DNA of 64,000 nt from Multifurca ochricompacta (lineage: Eukaryota; Basidiomycota; Agaricomycetes; Russulales; Russulaceae). The notes below the pieces were generated by a model, which did no database searches, was not told the origin of the DNA, and saw nothing but the letters and a program-made list of their open reading frames with translations. The stretch is from the NCBI GenBank assembly GCA_022496185.1, contig WTXG01000008.1:434001-498000 (forward strand), written 5' to 3'. Of this stretch, positions 37,871 to 50,583 are shown piece by piece. Position numbers and translations under genes: made by a program. The first letter of the stretch is position 1. Each line of letters opens with the position of its first letter.

Positions 37871-39923
37871 TCAACTACCCTCCACCCTCCACCGGACCTG
37901 GAACTGACCATTTCCGAGCGCTGCAACGGCGGGTGCAGGGTTCCGAGTACCAGTGAAGGTCTGCAGATTTCCTCCGACAGGGATTGGCGAGCTATTAGGC
38001 TCCAAGTTCACGGCGTCAATCACAGCCGTCAGTGAGTTACAGCAACAGGGGTAACAGGGTTCTTAGTAGGATTGGCCAGGCTGGCACCCATTACAGGTTT
38101 TCCTGTGTTGTCAATTGGGGTTACCGACGCGAAGTTGGTAGTCTGTCCAAAGACGACGTTGAATGCTGGCGAAGGATAAGTGGCGATGAAATGTATCACA
38201 AGAGACACAAACCATCGGCTTGCGCCCCTGTCAGTGGAGTGGCGGCATTTGCAGCAGCTTGAGCCATCGCGCATAACGTTTTAGCAGCTTGGCTGGCTGC
38301 GCATGTGTTCGTTAGGGCGTCACACATGAATTGGGTGATGACTCCAATGTTGTCTGCGGAGCCATGATTGTACGAAACTGGACCCATGAAAGTAAGCAGT
38401 TTGCCAGGGCACAGGGTCGAGTACCACGAACTTTGGTCCATCGGGGCAAAAGCGGTCTCTTTCCGGCCGTCAAGGCCAACCGCGAACTTGATTTCGGGTG
38501 TCGAGCACTTGCCAAAGTCGGCAGCACTGGAAGCACCGGAGGCCGGTGAGGAAGAGACAGGACTGGAACTCGGGACAGAGGATACTGAGCTCGCAGTTGG
38601 AGAAGGCGCCGCGCCAATGTCAACTGGCCTGCCCTGGTCGTCGAAGGGGGTAATGGTAGTGAAATTGGTCCGGATGCCAAAGACAGCATTAAAAGCATCA
38701 GCTTGCGCTCCCGTCTTCGCCGTCTTTTGTTCTGCTGCTGCTTGCGCTGACACGCAGGTTGACCGAGCAGTTTGGTCAGCACCGCAGCTGTTCACAAGTG
38801 CGTCACAGATAAACTTGGAGATGATATCAACGTTTTGGGCGGAACCGTGATTGTATGACTCTGAAGAACGCTAGCAATCAACGTAAAGCATAACGTAAAA
38901 ATCAGGAGCACTGACTCTTGTCGACGGGTTCAAAGCTAGTCTCCTTTCGGTTATCGAAACCAACGCCGAATTCGATCTGTGGAATAGAACAGCTTCCGAA
39001 ATTTCCAACGTTTAACACAGGAGTAGGGCCAGCCGACGCGTGGGTGGAGCCTGCAGGTGCGGGAGTGGAGGTGACCGTGACCGTCGTAGTCACAGTAAAG
39101 ATTGATGTACAGTTTGGAGCAGAGGATTGGCGAGTCTGGAAAAGTAATTCAAAACCGAGGGATCGATAAGAGCACACGGAACGAACCAACGATCCTGTAC
39201 CAAGCACGGTTCTGGAGGCAGGCGATGCTGGTGTGGAATTACCACTGCTGAGTGTGGCGGCAGGAGGTCCACGAAAAGGCTCAGTGTTTGTCTGAGATCC
39301 CCTTAGGATAGATTTTCCAAGAGCAGGGTCGAAGAACACGTTAGGGTTATTGGCTGTGTCCTGAGCCTGTACGAGACCGCTCAGTTCTGGGTTGGCAGGA
39401 GCCTTCTGGCAGAATACGGAATTCCGGTTCGTGGGAGGATTGGTGGTGAAGTCCTAGTGGCAAGAGGCTGTGTTGGCCGATCCATTAGAGGCTGTTACGC
39501 TACCAAACATACCGGAGGCGTGTTCTTTTCGGCTTGGCGATACTCCTGTGCGAGGGCAATCATGTTCGCCTGCGTTGCAGCATCAAATTTCCGGCTAGCG
39601 TCTAATCGACTGATCAGTAAAGGCGCACATACCTCGAACAATTGTAACTCACTGACGATAGTATCGGCGAAATCTTGTTGAGAGCACTCGGGCTGGGCAG
39701 CAAGAAGAGGTGCGATTGCCCCACCTGCAAGGGTCCCACAAACGGCACCAGGGCAAGCAGAAGCGATTTTGTCAATCACGGGAGGATGCTCCTGTCCGAA
39801 TCGACGGGGATGAAGAAAAACAGGCCTTCCATCACGTTCTGCCCAGCGCATGCGTCCGAGAGCAAGATCGGATAAGAAGAGCAGAGACAAGAGGGTAAGT
39901 GTGACAGAGGCTTTGTTCAGCAT
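37871..39923 (-). CDS. Secreted protein with two tandem copies of an uncharacterised module
   Basis: Starts with a clear signal peptide (MLNKASVTLTLLSLLFLSDLALG), then a short Cys-containing region (ASACPGAVC, QPECSQQDF) and a Ser/Thr/Pro linker. Two related modules follow, each with the order FGVGFDNRKETSFEPVD, then YNHGSAQNVDIISKFICDAL, an Ala/Cys helix, KTGAQADAFNAVFG and TNFTTITPFDDQGRPV. The second copy has matching, diverged versions (FAVGLDGRKETAFAPMD, YNHGSADNIGVITQFMCDAL). The C-terminal part (AVIDAVNLEPNSS, GNLQTFTGTRNPAPAVAALG) is reached only if one A is added near 38037-38038. The stop is 37871-37873. A cell-wall or extracellular role is inference from the signal peptide and linker. 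Confidence 0.78.
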
Positions 39924-41207
39924 TGCGAACCGTGAATGGTAGTGAGCAGTGTTAAGTGGCGAAGAGGCGGAAAAGCGAACCCAGCGCCGATAGTGAAGCA
40001 ACGCCTGGAGAAAAGTAGAGGAATAGCGAAAGCCCGTTCAACGGCACTCGCAAGATTGATTATTTGAAGGGGGAAAAATAAGAGAAGCATAGGTGCTGAG
40101 AGACAATGTTTTATACCCAGATAGATTAGAAGATGAGAACGGAAACGGGCGCAGCCTGTGAGTGACCGTCTGCCCACTTAGCAGTAGCAATTACAATAGT
40201 CATCCATCCAGAGTGTATCCAGGTACTGTCACAAGTTACTCCGCGTGCATTCGGGCCAGGCGACAACAACTGGCTTGTTGTTGGATAGGAAGAGAAGACC
40301 GGACTTGCCTTCGTCGCAGACGACGATGATACACAATACAATTGCAATTGTAGTTCTTGTTGCAAAGAGGCCACGTGAATGGTATCCCTGGCCCTCTATC
40401 TGTCCCATCTCTCTGCAATAAAGCTATCCCATCGTGGAGAACGCCCTGGAGAACAGGAATGTTAAAGTTTCAAGCTATGTCCTGTTAGCTCTCGTCGGTC
40501 GTGATTGTGTCGTTGTGTCACTGTAGTTTATTGGTGGATATACAAGACGGATTTGTAAAACGGGCACTGAATTGGCAGGCTCATGCTGCAGCTTCCTGAG
40601 AACTTGAGCCGGTAATACAAGGCGCGGCTCATTCCTACCTAACGAATATACAAATCCTTGTCCTTGCTCTGTTCCCGTTCAACTCTTAGCAACATCTTCA
40701 GGCATGACCACCTCCATTGGCAACGTGGCACAACCAAAGACCGCGTTAAGGTAATTGATTGAGATTTACAGCTGGGGGACGGTCAAGCAGGTGCATGAGC
40801 ACGAGAGCCCTATTTGCTGTTGCGGTTCCACCAAGTCGTATTCATGTCATGATGAGATGAGAGGCTTAAATCTCGACCTTGGGTCTTGGCGGAATTTGCT
40901 GGGTTGTCATCCAATTCAACCGAATTCCACAACAGTTCATTAAAATGGTCACAACCCCTCACCTCCTTTCTGGCGCAAGTGCAGGTTCACAGAGACAGTC
41001 AGAGTTATCATTACAAAGAGGGACACCACCCAGTTATAGGTGCGCCACCTTGCAAACGAGACGGTACAACAGACAGTCAGTCAGTCGGGGGAGAGTGTGG
41101 CAGTGCCACCCACGGGGGTGGGAAGTAAAACGAGGAAAAGAAAAAGATTTACGTGTTATATGTTCAATTACACGCGTCATTCTATGATAAAACCCTTTCT
41201 CCTCTGA
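39924..41207. other. Intergenic, no gene recognised
   Basis: About 1.28 kb between the start of the secreted-protein gene and the stop of COX4. Open frames around 40755-41187 lack motifs. A short direct repeat cagtcagtcagtc occurs near 41074-41086. Confidence 0.5.
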
Positions 41208-41844
41208 TTAATGCGCATGAGCATGGGCCGGGTCTTGGGGTGCAACTTCCGACACAACCGGGGCATCAGATGCAAAATCAATGGCATGAGCTACGCGACA
41301 CGTCAATGCACGCGACACACCAGGATAGGACAACATCAAGTACGCACCGGAACCGCATTCAGGGCACCTTGAGGGTTTCTCAGTCGTCACACGGAACCAC
41401 AGGACGTCATGAGAGTCAGCGGGTGAACCCGTGCATCCCACAATGCGCTCATTATCCTGTCAGCGCGATAAAAAAAAAGGTGATGAATAAGTAAGTATAT
41501 CCGTAAAGCGGTATGACCTAGACACGGACGGTGGAGAAAACTTTGATGGGGTCGGCGAGAGTGCCAATGCGGGTCGAATCCAATGGCTCAAGGTCGAAAA
41601 CGTCTACCCCCTCCAACAAACCCAAGACTTGCACACGATCCAAACCAGTGGACTGAGACTCGTCTGTTGGGATCTCGCCGGGTTTTGCACCGACGCCGTA
41701 GATTGATGGCGCGGCAGCGTGGTGGTCGTCAGAGCGACGAATGGCACTGGTTGAAAGGGCACGGAATGCAGAAGAGGGGCGAACGAGCCCTGCACGTGAG
41801 GTGAGGACAGAAGAACGAACGGAACGCAGTGCGATGTGCAGCAT
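41208..41844 (-). CDS. COX4: Cytochrome c oxidase subunit 4 (zinc-binding, COX5B-like)
   Basis: Nuclear-encoded subunit of respiratory complex IV, imported into the mitochondrial matrix side. Exons on the minus strand are 41530-41844, 41348-41456 and 41208-41290, giving 168 residues in phase. The N terminus (MLHIALRSVRSSVLTSRAG, then FRALSTSAIRRSDD) is an Arg/Ser-rich presequence. The family core follows: IPTDESQSTGLDRVQVLGLL, GTLADPIKVFST, then ERIVGCTGSPADSHDVLWF and RPECGS-type zinc ligands in PSRCPECGS. The tail ends in a His/Ala repeat (PAHAHAH), which is unusual. Confidence 0.95.
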
Positions 41845-42191
41845 TGCTTTTGAGAAACGTTGGCGAAACCAAAAGTGTGTCGGTGGTTCAAGAGGGGCCG
41901 TGACACGCTGGTAATGTGTCACACAATGTTACACAATGGTCACGCATCCCCACCAATAATTCCGAGGGGTGGAAGACGGTCGGGCTCCCCCTACCTCCGT
42001 GTCATATACTACAATCCAAAAAATTATTGGGAAAGGTTAAATTTAATTAAATACTACAGAGAAATTTAGATAATGAACAGCGCTGACTCTGCGTGGCAGA
42101 GCATGAACCAAGATTGGAAGTGTAAAAAAAAAAGGGTAGTTACCCAAAACCAAACCATCCAGGGTATACCGTATTATATAATCAAATCAAT

Positions 42192-45100
42192 CTACGAATG
42201 AGCATCCTTCACAGTTTTGGTTATGCGGCTCAAAGTACCCCGTTCTGCTTCTATGTGCTGTAACATCAGCCCATCCAACCGCTGCATTGATGCAGTTCGT
42301 CCCTCCCTCTTTGAAAAGTTCTTATCCTCCCCACTGCCGCCCCGCGCTTGTGTGTCTGAAGAAGCACGAGAAGATAATGCTACCGCCGATCGCGATAATC
42401 TGTAAAGATCGTAGCTTGATAGCGTCTGGTCTATCTTCGAGTCCTTGAAATATATGGCGGGACGCGGGACATTGGCAACTGGCTGACGCTCTTGTGAGCC
42501 GGTATGCACGGATAGATCGTCATGTAATGACGAGGGAGAGAGGGACTGTGTCGAAGTCACCCTGGCTGTGTGCATAAGCGATGAATGGCTTTGTGACGAC
42601 CCTTGGGGAGTGGTGCGCCCTGTTTCCTCGACGTATGCCGAGTTTCCCACATCCGCATCGCTTTCGTCAGATGTCTCCCAGTCGTCCATGACGTTGCGGT
42701 CCGTCTGTATCTGGTCGAAAAACTCGAGTGGGGATGCCGGAGGGGGCGCATTGTGCATGGAAGATGGGATAGATAATGACGAAAGCTGTAACGTTCTCAG
42801 CGTATTGTCTGTGCGTGGGGAAAAGGAAGTTACGTCGAGCTCCAGGGCGACGGCATCAGGTTGTTCATTAGCAGTGGCATATAAGGACGGCCTTTCGGAA
42901 GAGTCACCAGGGTCGGAGGAAGATATAGATAGGCGTGAGACCGGAATCGGAAGTCGAGCCACGACCAGGGTGGGAGATGGCTCTCTAGACAAAGGGAAGC
43001 GTGGAGGAGGATGGAGGGAGTGCATCGCAAGCGAGGATGATGTTCTAGGTGGTGGTGACAGATGACGAGTTGGCTCCTCAGCATCTTGTGATACTTCGCC
43101 CTCCCGAAGGTCCGCAGCATCGTCTGTCACCATGCTCTCCCTAAAGGAAAAGGCAGAGCTAAAGCGACCATCATTGAAGGCAGATACAGTTGGAGAAATT
43201 TGCGAATATTCAGAAAAGGACGGCCGACTGGGCAGAGAGGAGAATGACGGCCGAGTGGTCAAGGGCTCCGGCTCTGCCAAGTGATCTACGGACTCGGGGT
43301 CTTGCACCGAGTAGTGAGAGCCACTCGTCATGCTATCCCGGGGCATGAAGCCACCGGGAGATGTGGCCACAGACGATGCACGGCCTCTGGGAAGTAATGG
43401 GGGTGTCATGGACACGACCGCACGACTTCGCCGGGATGCACTTTCGTGCCAGAGATGAAGCATAGGCGATGACGAGGTTTTTCGGAGCACAGATGCAGAC
43501 ATGGAATATTGACTCAGTCGATGCGACTCTCCCGGTGATTCTATCGACAGGGAGGCACGTGGAAGTTTCGCAGGAGTTCTCGGTGGAGGAGGTAACGCCG
43601 TTTGTGGCTCCGCCGGAGTCTCAGCGCGGAGAGGGAGCTGACTGATATGCGACGTTGCCGAGACCGTTCGCACTCGCGCTTGTGAAACTGGGACAAGTAA
43701 TGTTTCCCCAGAAGGAATGGTGGGGGGCTCGTCTACAATTGACTCGTGCTGCTCGTCCAGAATTTCGACGATGCGCTGACCTAGGTTCCGCTTCATGCTC
43801 GGAGTAGATGTCCTTAGGCCAGGGCTCGGGCTAGACTGCGCAAAAGACGGTTCCATACTCCCCGAGGAGGGCGTTGCTGCATGGGATGAGGTATGAAACG
43901 AATGAGCGGGAGTACTGTTGAGAGAGTGGCCCACGGCTTCGTGTAACAGCGCCTTGCGCCATGCCTCCTCGTCAGGGTCTAGAGACCAGACACCAGGGCT
44001 GCCAGGAGGTAAACGCTCTGCAAGAACTGCCGCACCAAGGGAATTTTCGACGCCCAGACCACGCAATACAGAAGCTTGAAATGCAAATGGCGAGTTTTCG
44101 GAGGGTGGCGGAAGGTCAACGGCATCTGTTGGATCGACATAGTTGTCGAAGTGCTCGGTGCTTTGATGCTTTGCATCAACTCGCATCTTCAGCTCTTGCT
44201 CCGCTTGCTCGGCAGCCAACGCCAAATCATCCACTTTCTCCCGAACCACGGCCACCCGGGTAGCTTGTGCAGCTAAAGTCGGTACCATTGGGCTACGGGA
44301 GACGGGGTCGACATGAGAAACTGGCGCTCTAGACGAAGTTATGGTTGAATCTGCGGTAGTCCTCAGTCTCGGAGGACCGACATCAGGAGTGACGCGGCCA
44401 GTCGACGTCGTTGGTTTTGAGCGCGCCCTTCCCACACGAAATATATCCAGAAAAGCAGGGCCAACAGATTTCACCGACTTCTTCGACGGCGCAGCCACAG
44501 GAGACGCAAAATCGGATGGTGATGGCTTAGAATGGGCAGGGGGCAAAAAATAGTTATTGCTGACGAGAAGACGAAGCCGATACGAGACATCGTCCGCATG
44601 AAATGCCTGATAGTCGTCGTATGGCTCATCCGGATCCACGGACGAGATATGATTGTCTTGGAACGAGTCAGCAATGGAACGGGGCGAGGATGGCGACTCT
44701 GTTCCCGAAATCGTGGACGAAGACAACGGGTATACAGACGACGCTGTACCAGACTGAACGGTCACATTGGACTCCCGAAGACGTTGGCGGGCCTCGCGGA
44801 GTGAGGTAAAGTGAGGGACAGTCTGCATTTGGCCAAGGGTAGTAAAAAATGCGTTGGTCTGTGCAGATGAGGCCGAGGAGAGCATCGATAGACGAAATGC
44901 ATCACGAGGAACGCTAGATCCGCGTTTGCGGCGCTGTGACTAGATAAAAGAGGTGGTTTAGCCATCTTTTGCCTGTGGAAGTATAAGTTGGTAGGTACCG
45001 CTGAGTCCTCGATCTTTACGGCTCGGGACCGCCACGAGCTTTCTATGTCATCAACTGTCTTCCAGGCCGAACTGGGTAGCATATCTGGGTGCGAAATGTC

Positions 45101-45439
45101 GTCTTTTGGAAACGTCGCAGCACGCAGGGGCGAGCGGGGAGGACGGGAAGGTACGGCGGGAGAATAAGCATTGGGCGACATTGTGGAGGGAGAGGAGATC
45201 GAGACGTCAGCAAGTTGCTCCTTCGCTAGTGCTTTTGAAGCCTCGAGGTTCCCAGCACTCGCAGGGCTCTTGTCGCGACGGGGGGATACAGTGACGGCGC
45301 GAGGGCGGCTCTTGGTGCGCGGTCTACGCGACAAGGAAGCGAGACTACCAGCGCTGACGTTACTACCCAGAGAGTCAGTGCGGTGAACCTGAGGGAGAGT
45401 AGGGGATACGGAAGGTAGCGTCGACGACGACGCGGCCAT
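42192..45439 (-). CDS. Large Ser/Pro-rich protein of unknown function
   Basis: Two exons, 44999-45439 and 42192-44939, with a 59-base intron (EDSA to SQRRKRGSSV, phase 0) give 1062 residues from MAASSSTLPSVSPT. The protein is mostly low-complexity Ser/Pro/Thr with a few conserved-looking islands: HADDVSYRLRLLVSNNYFLP, SVGPAFLDIFRVGR, a coiled coil REKVDDLALAAEQAEQELKM, and WSLDPDEEAWRKALLHEAVG. There is no catalytic motif. The layout (short acidic or hydrophobic islands in a phosphorylatable background) suggests a signalling or polarity scaffold, but this is a guess. The coding frame is intact. Confidence 0.8.
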
Positions 45440-45664
45440 AGGTGTCGTCGACGTCGTCGGGCGGTGAAGTGTTTGACAACGACGAGCCACACTTCCTTTC
45501 AGCGTTTTCTCACGGTCAGTTGGCTTGGCACCATTTTACGGGTTTCCGCCTAAAAATAAATAATAATAAAATAAATAATAATATTTACGTGCGCGTGATC
45601 GTGAGTTCTGAGTTGTGGTTTCTGTGGTTTACACTACACTGAGGAGTTCAACACAACACGCAAC

Positions 45665-46323
45665 ATGAACAACAACTGTACGTTCACAAATGTAATCTAC
45701 AATCTACATAAAGCTCAACTACCCTCTCCCATAGTCCTTCCTCATGGTGACGGAAAGCTTCCAACTTGGCAGCTTGCTGTGGCTGCCACAGCCCTATTTA
45801 ACACCATTCAAAATTTCCTCACTCTACAATTCACAAAACGCCTCTACAACAATGTTTCCCCGACACAACCAGGTACCGGCCTCACTTTTTCTGCATCTAC
45901 GATTTGTGGAGCCCATGTTGACTCGATAACTCAGTAACACCTTTGCAAGCGCGTACGTTCGGGATCTGGACGTTGACCGCGTCTGTAGTGCGGCTGTACG
46001 CCGCCTACAATATCCATAACAAAGCGTGGGTGAAAACGTCATGCTACTGCTTTGGTTTTACTGAGTCGCCGCGTCAAGTATCTACGACATGGCCCTACTC
46101 ACTTATTTGTTTGCTTTCGCCCACTTTTCCTCTGAGGTCCTTATTTTTCGCAGCGCAAGGATAAGTATCCCCATCCTTACACCCGTCGCAGTGGCTAGTG
46201 CGTATCAAATCCTCATCTGAACGTGTCATGATCTCATACCGCTCTCCTCTCCTTATCCTTTTCACAAAAGCGACTTCACTTGTGTGGATGATTTTGCAAT
46301 ACGATTTCTACGTAAAAGTATGA
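45665..46323 (+). CDS. ERG28: Ergosterol biosynthesis scaffold ERG28
   Basis: ER membrane protein that tethers the C-4 demethylation enzymes (Erg25, Erg26, Erg27). Five exons: 45665-45677 (13 bases), 45735-45872, 45935-46025, 46079-46197, 46271-46323; lengths sum to exactly 138 codons. The start is MNNNFLPHGDGKLPTWQLAV, followed by ALFNTIQNFLTLQFTKRLYN, the signature TPLQARTFGIWTLTASVVRL, AAYNIHNKAIYDMALLTYL, and HFSSEVLIFRSA. The end LVWMILQYDFYVKV is the usual C terminus. Four hydrophobic segments are present. Reading the first intron through would insert foreign residues, so the 13-base first exon is favoured. Confidence 0.95.
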
Positions 46324-47528
46324 TGCCGACCTGTCCACACGTCACTGCTTCATCTATAGACAACCTTTCGGTTTCATTGCATCGGCATTGTCCTTCCTTT
46401 AGCAGTAATCTTATCATCAACGGTATGGCCTTGCTCGGTTGAAAGAAGCAGGCCATGGTTGTTTCCCCATATCTCCATTTTCAATCCGTGTTTGTCTTTG
46501 CGACGTGTCAACTCCTGCATTAGTGGGATGATATTGCTATTGGCAAGAGAGCGGATTTTTTAGTTGTCGATCGAGTGGTGTGTCCAATGGGGTGCACACC
46601 ACGGTTGCTTCGTTCTTCTCTATACTTTAACCCCGACAGACATTGCCCGCTATTCCCGTCTGAGATACTAGCTGGGTTCGCGGAGTCCTGTATGGGTAGT
46701 CCAGCTCACGTTGAGTTTTGATCCAGCCGACGGACGCAGCCAAGATCGTAAAACTGTATTTTTTTGCGCCAAAGTTAGGACTCGGTAGAACTACGGGGTG
46801 TAGACGCGACTAAGAAGCGACATCATTGGAAAAACCTAGACTCTTGAGGGCCCTCAGGTTCTTAGCGGGATACGTTAGATGGGTTTTACATGTCTACGAT
46901 TTCCCCGCCGTAATATTTTTGTTGCTCCCATATAAGCATTTGGGTTGGGTTGGAGATTGTTGTGACTGTGACTGACCCGACCCAGCTGGCCGGAATCCCG
47001 GTGATCACGTCGAGATGAATGTCAGGTGACACGGCTATCCGCCCATGACGGACAAACATGGACAAATGGACAAATTGACATACTGTCACCTGAGGCAAGG
47101 CCAAACGTGCTTTCATCAAAATGGCAGGTCATTGGATGATCGTCATGTACGTACGTGAAGGTGGAATTGTGAAAAGGTAGCCCGCCTCCGTTAACCTACG
47201 ATATTGATACCCCGAAACTTTTCTTCAAGCTTTAGAAGAGAAAATGATTCGTCTAATGGCGGCATATGACGCGAATGAGGGTTCAAATGTGACACGCGCC
47301 ATAGACGAGAGGTTAACCTTTAGGGTTTAATCCTCCTGCGCGTAACTCACTGGAGGATGCTGCTATCCAGGTTGCGAGGGTACGGACGAGAAAAAAAAAA
47401 GCTAGATATTTTATTTTTTTTCTGGGACGGTGAACGTTGTTTAATTATTATTTTTTTGAGAAGTTGAAGTTGTGCAAAAGAGAAGAGCCGAAGCACGTTT
47501 GCCCCCAACGACGACCAGCCATATACCT

Positions 47529-47567
47529 GCCGCCAGCCGCCAGCCGCCAACCGCCAACCGCCAACCG
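47529..47567. repeat. 7-bp minisatellite CCGCCAG/CCGCCAA
   Basis: About five tandem copies of a 7-base unit, first as ccgccag then ccgccaa, ending at gcgtgcg. It lies in the upstream region of the F-box/LRR gene. Confidence 0.8.
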
Positions 47568-47627
47568 CGTGCGTTAATTATAGCAAACGTAACTAATGTA
47601 AAAAGCAAAAAATAAATAAGGAGACTA

Positions 47628-47648
47628 GGACCAGGACCAGGACCAGGT
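47628..47648. repeat. 6-bp tandem repeat aggacc
   Basis: Three and a half copies of aggacc/ccagga in a row, just 3' of the larger minisatellite. Confidence 0.7.
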
Positions 47649-47864
47649 ACGATTGACAAACACAGATCAGGCAACCCCGCATCGGAAGCGGATGTTGTGT
47701 TACCCCATCCCACCCCACTACCCACTTGCCCGTACCCGCATCCACCACCCCAGCAATCACGTGACAAAGATGTTAAAAGACATCTCCCGTCTTGTCCGTC
47801 CTTTGCATCACCCGGAACACAATCCCCCTCGTCTCAAGATCACCCCCTTACTAAGGAAAAAAAT

Positions 47865-50210
47865 ATGCCCTCTCCCATAGAATACCCCCCAGAGTTGCTT
47901 TCACTTATCTGTTCCTATGTCTATGCGTCTGCCATACCAAGTCCTATTTCATCCCTAGATCCTCTTTACATCCCTGAGGCTGGGGTACCAACGGACCTCC
48001 CCTCGTCATACCCCCCTCCCAACTGGTCGGAGCCTGTCGCTCGCAGGACTCTCACAACTCTCACACTCGTAAACCGTGCTTGGTCCGAAGCCGCCCGCCC
48101 TTGGCTCTGGCGGAAGATCGAAGTACGACTCCCCCGTAGCTGGCTCGCTTTCATTGAAGAGATCTCGGGTGGAGAAGATGGCGAGGCTGCTGAGGACGAT
48201 ACTGCGCGTGCTGTCGAGGAGTCCATCACGGAGGCGGCCCATGCCGCATTGGCTGCCAAGACAGGGCCCTGTGTCGCCCTCGACGTAGAGGCTGAAAAGA
48301 AATTAAAGGAGTCTATTATACAAGAACTCGGTGGTCCTGATAGCTCCATTCCCCCCGAGTTGCTTTCGCCCCCTGCGTCGCGTGACCCTTCTCCACGCCG
48401 CTTGCGTCAAAAGAGTAAGAGCCCAGCTCGATGGAAGCTCATGCGCTCCATTAGTGATGCTGTACAGGACCTCATGGGACGCGATGAAAATGGCATGCAT
48501 GGTAAGCACTCTCCCTCCTTCGGCCCCGCCTTGACATTCATGTTAAGCTGGTGGATCCTCAGTGCCGGCCGTCCATGATCGGCGACCTGGACGTTTTGTC
48601 CATCACCTAGATTTCAATCACTTTCGCACGATTGGGATGCGCCGTCTGGTTGGGGAGAGCCTCAGTTATCGCTTTGTAACTGGAGAGCGTCTTGAGGCAG
48701 TGCTTAAGGTACATATTTGCACTATACACGTCCTTCTCTGGCTTACCTTGTTCCGACCGAAGGAAACGCCGAACCTAACCGCTTTTGGTGCTACTGAGTA
48801 TATGGATGGTGCATTAACACTGCCCGTACTTAAGGAACTATTGCTTCGTGGCGCGCCTTCAAGGGGTCGCGGCCAACCCGTCCGTGGGCGCGGTTTTGTC
48901 ATGGATGACCCGAATGACTGGGAGGCGGAGGATATAGCCCGTCGCCACGAATGTAAAGAATTGGAGGCCATAGATTTCACCGGTTGCGTCAGCGTCGTGT
49001 TCGTCAACGCCCTTACCGAGTTCGTGAACGCCCACGTGCTGCCGCCCGTTTCAGAACTGGACCCCAACGAGGACGAGGATGACCGCTCCCATCGCCGGAG
49101 CCGTTCAGCTCGGCTTCGTTTCACGGAAGAGCCTATGGCATTTCCGGGATTGCAACGCCTTAGCCTGCGCGGCGCTAAATCCGTCCCACCGCAGATATTG
49201 AATTCCTTCGTAACTGCATTCCCGTCGCTCACTCACCTTGATCTATCATCGACGCGCGCCAGTCCGGATATACTCGATGGCCTAGCTGCTTCTCCTTCCC
49301 TGCGCTTGCAAACTCTTTCATTGGCGCGCTGCGTCCGCTTAACCGGTTCGAGTATCCGAAAGTTCCTTGTATCGGCACCTGCGGCTCGGTACATCACGGA
49401 GCTGAATCTGTACGGCGACAACACCTTCCCGAACCCTATGTCAGTTGAGGAGTTCCACGACGTTTTTACGATGGCTCCATGTTTCACGTCTGGGGGGTTG
49501 GTCTACCTGGATATCTCAAGCGCTCCCCTGGATCAAGGATTGCTTGATGCGATGCCTGTTCAAACTAATCTGCGTTCACTCGGCCTTTCATTCATTCCAG
49601 GTCTCCCTCTTAAAGTTGTGTCGGAGTTTATACGAAACAAGGCCGGGCAAGTTGAGGTACTTACGCTAGTGGGGACATCTCCCGAGCTCGTACGCGTGCA
49701 GCCACGGCAGGCGTCCGTTGCACTGTATGCGCAGATTATCCGCCCGCTGTGTACACTGCCCTTCAAATCTAGGCTGACATCTGATGTCGCAGTCGCGAAG
49801 ACGCCGACACGACTGCGAGTCATTGAACTTGCGACACCGTTACTTTCGGCACTAGGTGCCAGCGCTGGGCAGTGGCGTATAGTTCGCAGCAAGGGTGGCC
49901 GCGGATGGTGGGTTGACACTGCTAGTGGTTGGATGGCAGGACCTGGTGGCGCATCGTTGCAGAGGGATTTGGATAAAGATCATCCATGGAGGCAGGCACT
50001 TGAGATGCTCGCAGATGCGAATGGGAATGTTAGCAGTGGTGTTGGGTGGCATGCAAGGAAAATGGAGGTATGTGCTTCGTCTTCGAATTCCGCAGTCTCC
50101 TGGTGCTGTGTTATCTGACATAATATTTAACACAGGTTTTACATGGCCATGGCCTTCTAGGACGGGAAGATGGTTTATACGGCGCAGTTTCATTTGCTTA
50201 TCAAGGATAG
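47865..50210 (+). CDS. F-box-like, leucine-rich-repeat-type protein
   Basis: Exons 47865-48501, 48563-48708, 48763-50067 and 50136-50210, all in phase. ATG 47865 (MPSPIEYPPELLSLICSYVY) starts directly at an F-box-like helix pair, with LTLVNRAWSEAARPWLWRKI completing it. After an acidic Ser-rich linker, repeated segments of the type LQRLSLRGAKSVP, LTHLDLSSTRASPD and LQTLSLARCVRLTG show leucine-rich repeats. The C terminus spliced from the last exon reads VLHGHGLLGREDGLYGAVS, which is compact and Gly-rich. F-box/LRR proteins usually select substrates for SCF ubiquitin ligases; no substrate is evident. Introns are 54-68 bases. Confidence 0.85.
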
Positions 50211-50583
50211 GAAATGAAGAGATCGTGGCAGTGTGGCAGGCAATGTGGTAGTTCGTTATCATATCATACGAGTTTATGTTATGACAGACGACACACGGAC
50301 GACATACGGAACAAATAAAAATCCACGTGATCGTGAACTTTTCCCCTCCTCACGTGATATAACTATCGCGATACGCGATACGAGGAATTGAATTGTATAT
50401 GTGTGTGTTGTGTTGTGTATGTAATGGCACTCCGCCGTCACCGCGCCACTGCCACATTGAGGTGGCCTTGGCTTTGGCCTTGGCAGCAGCATACATTTAA
50501 GCAACGTAACCTGCAACCCAGCAGTTGTCGTCTCCCTCTCCCACACTCAACCTGCAAACCGCTTTGGTCAGTCTCAGTCTCAG
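50211..50583. other. Intergenic spacer
   Basis: Between the F-box/LRR gene and the exchanger. Contains cacgtgatc and cacgtgata (E-box cores, about 50324-50360) plus a TG-rich patch; probably the exchanger promoter. Confidence 0.4.

Larger units (their letters stand above)
46324..47864. other. Intergenic, no gene recognised, with short tandem repeats
   Basis: About 1.5 kb between ERG28 and the F-box/LRR gene. It contains an 8-bp inverted repeat (GTGGTGTG at 46575-46582 with CACACCAC at 46595-46602), a CCGCCAR minisatellite near 47529-47567 and an aggacc repeat near 47628-47648. No supported coding frame. Confidence 0.5.

Noticed and set aside
46575..46602. 8-bp inverted repeat that could be a hairpin or terminator
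   Set aside because: Isolated, short, not next to a gene end, and expected by chance at this scale.
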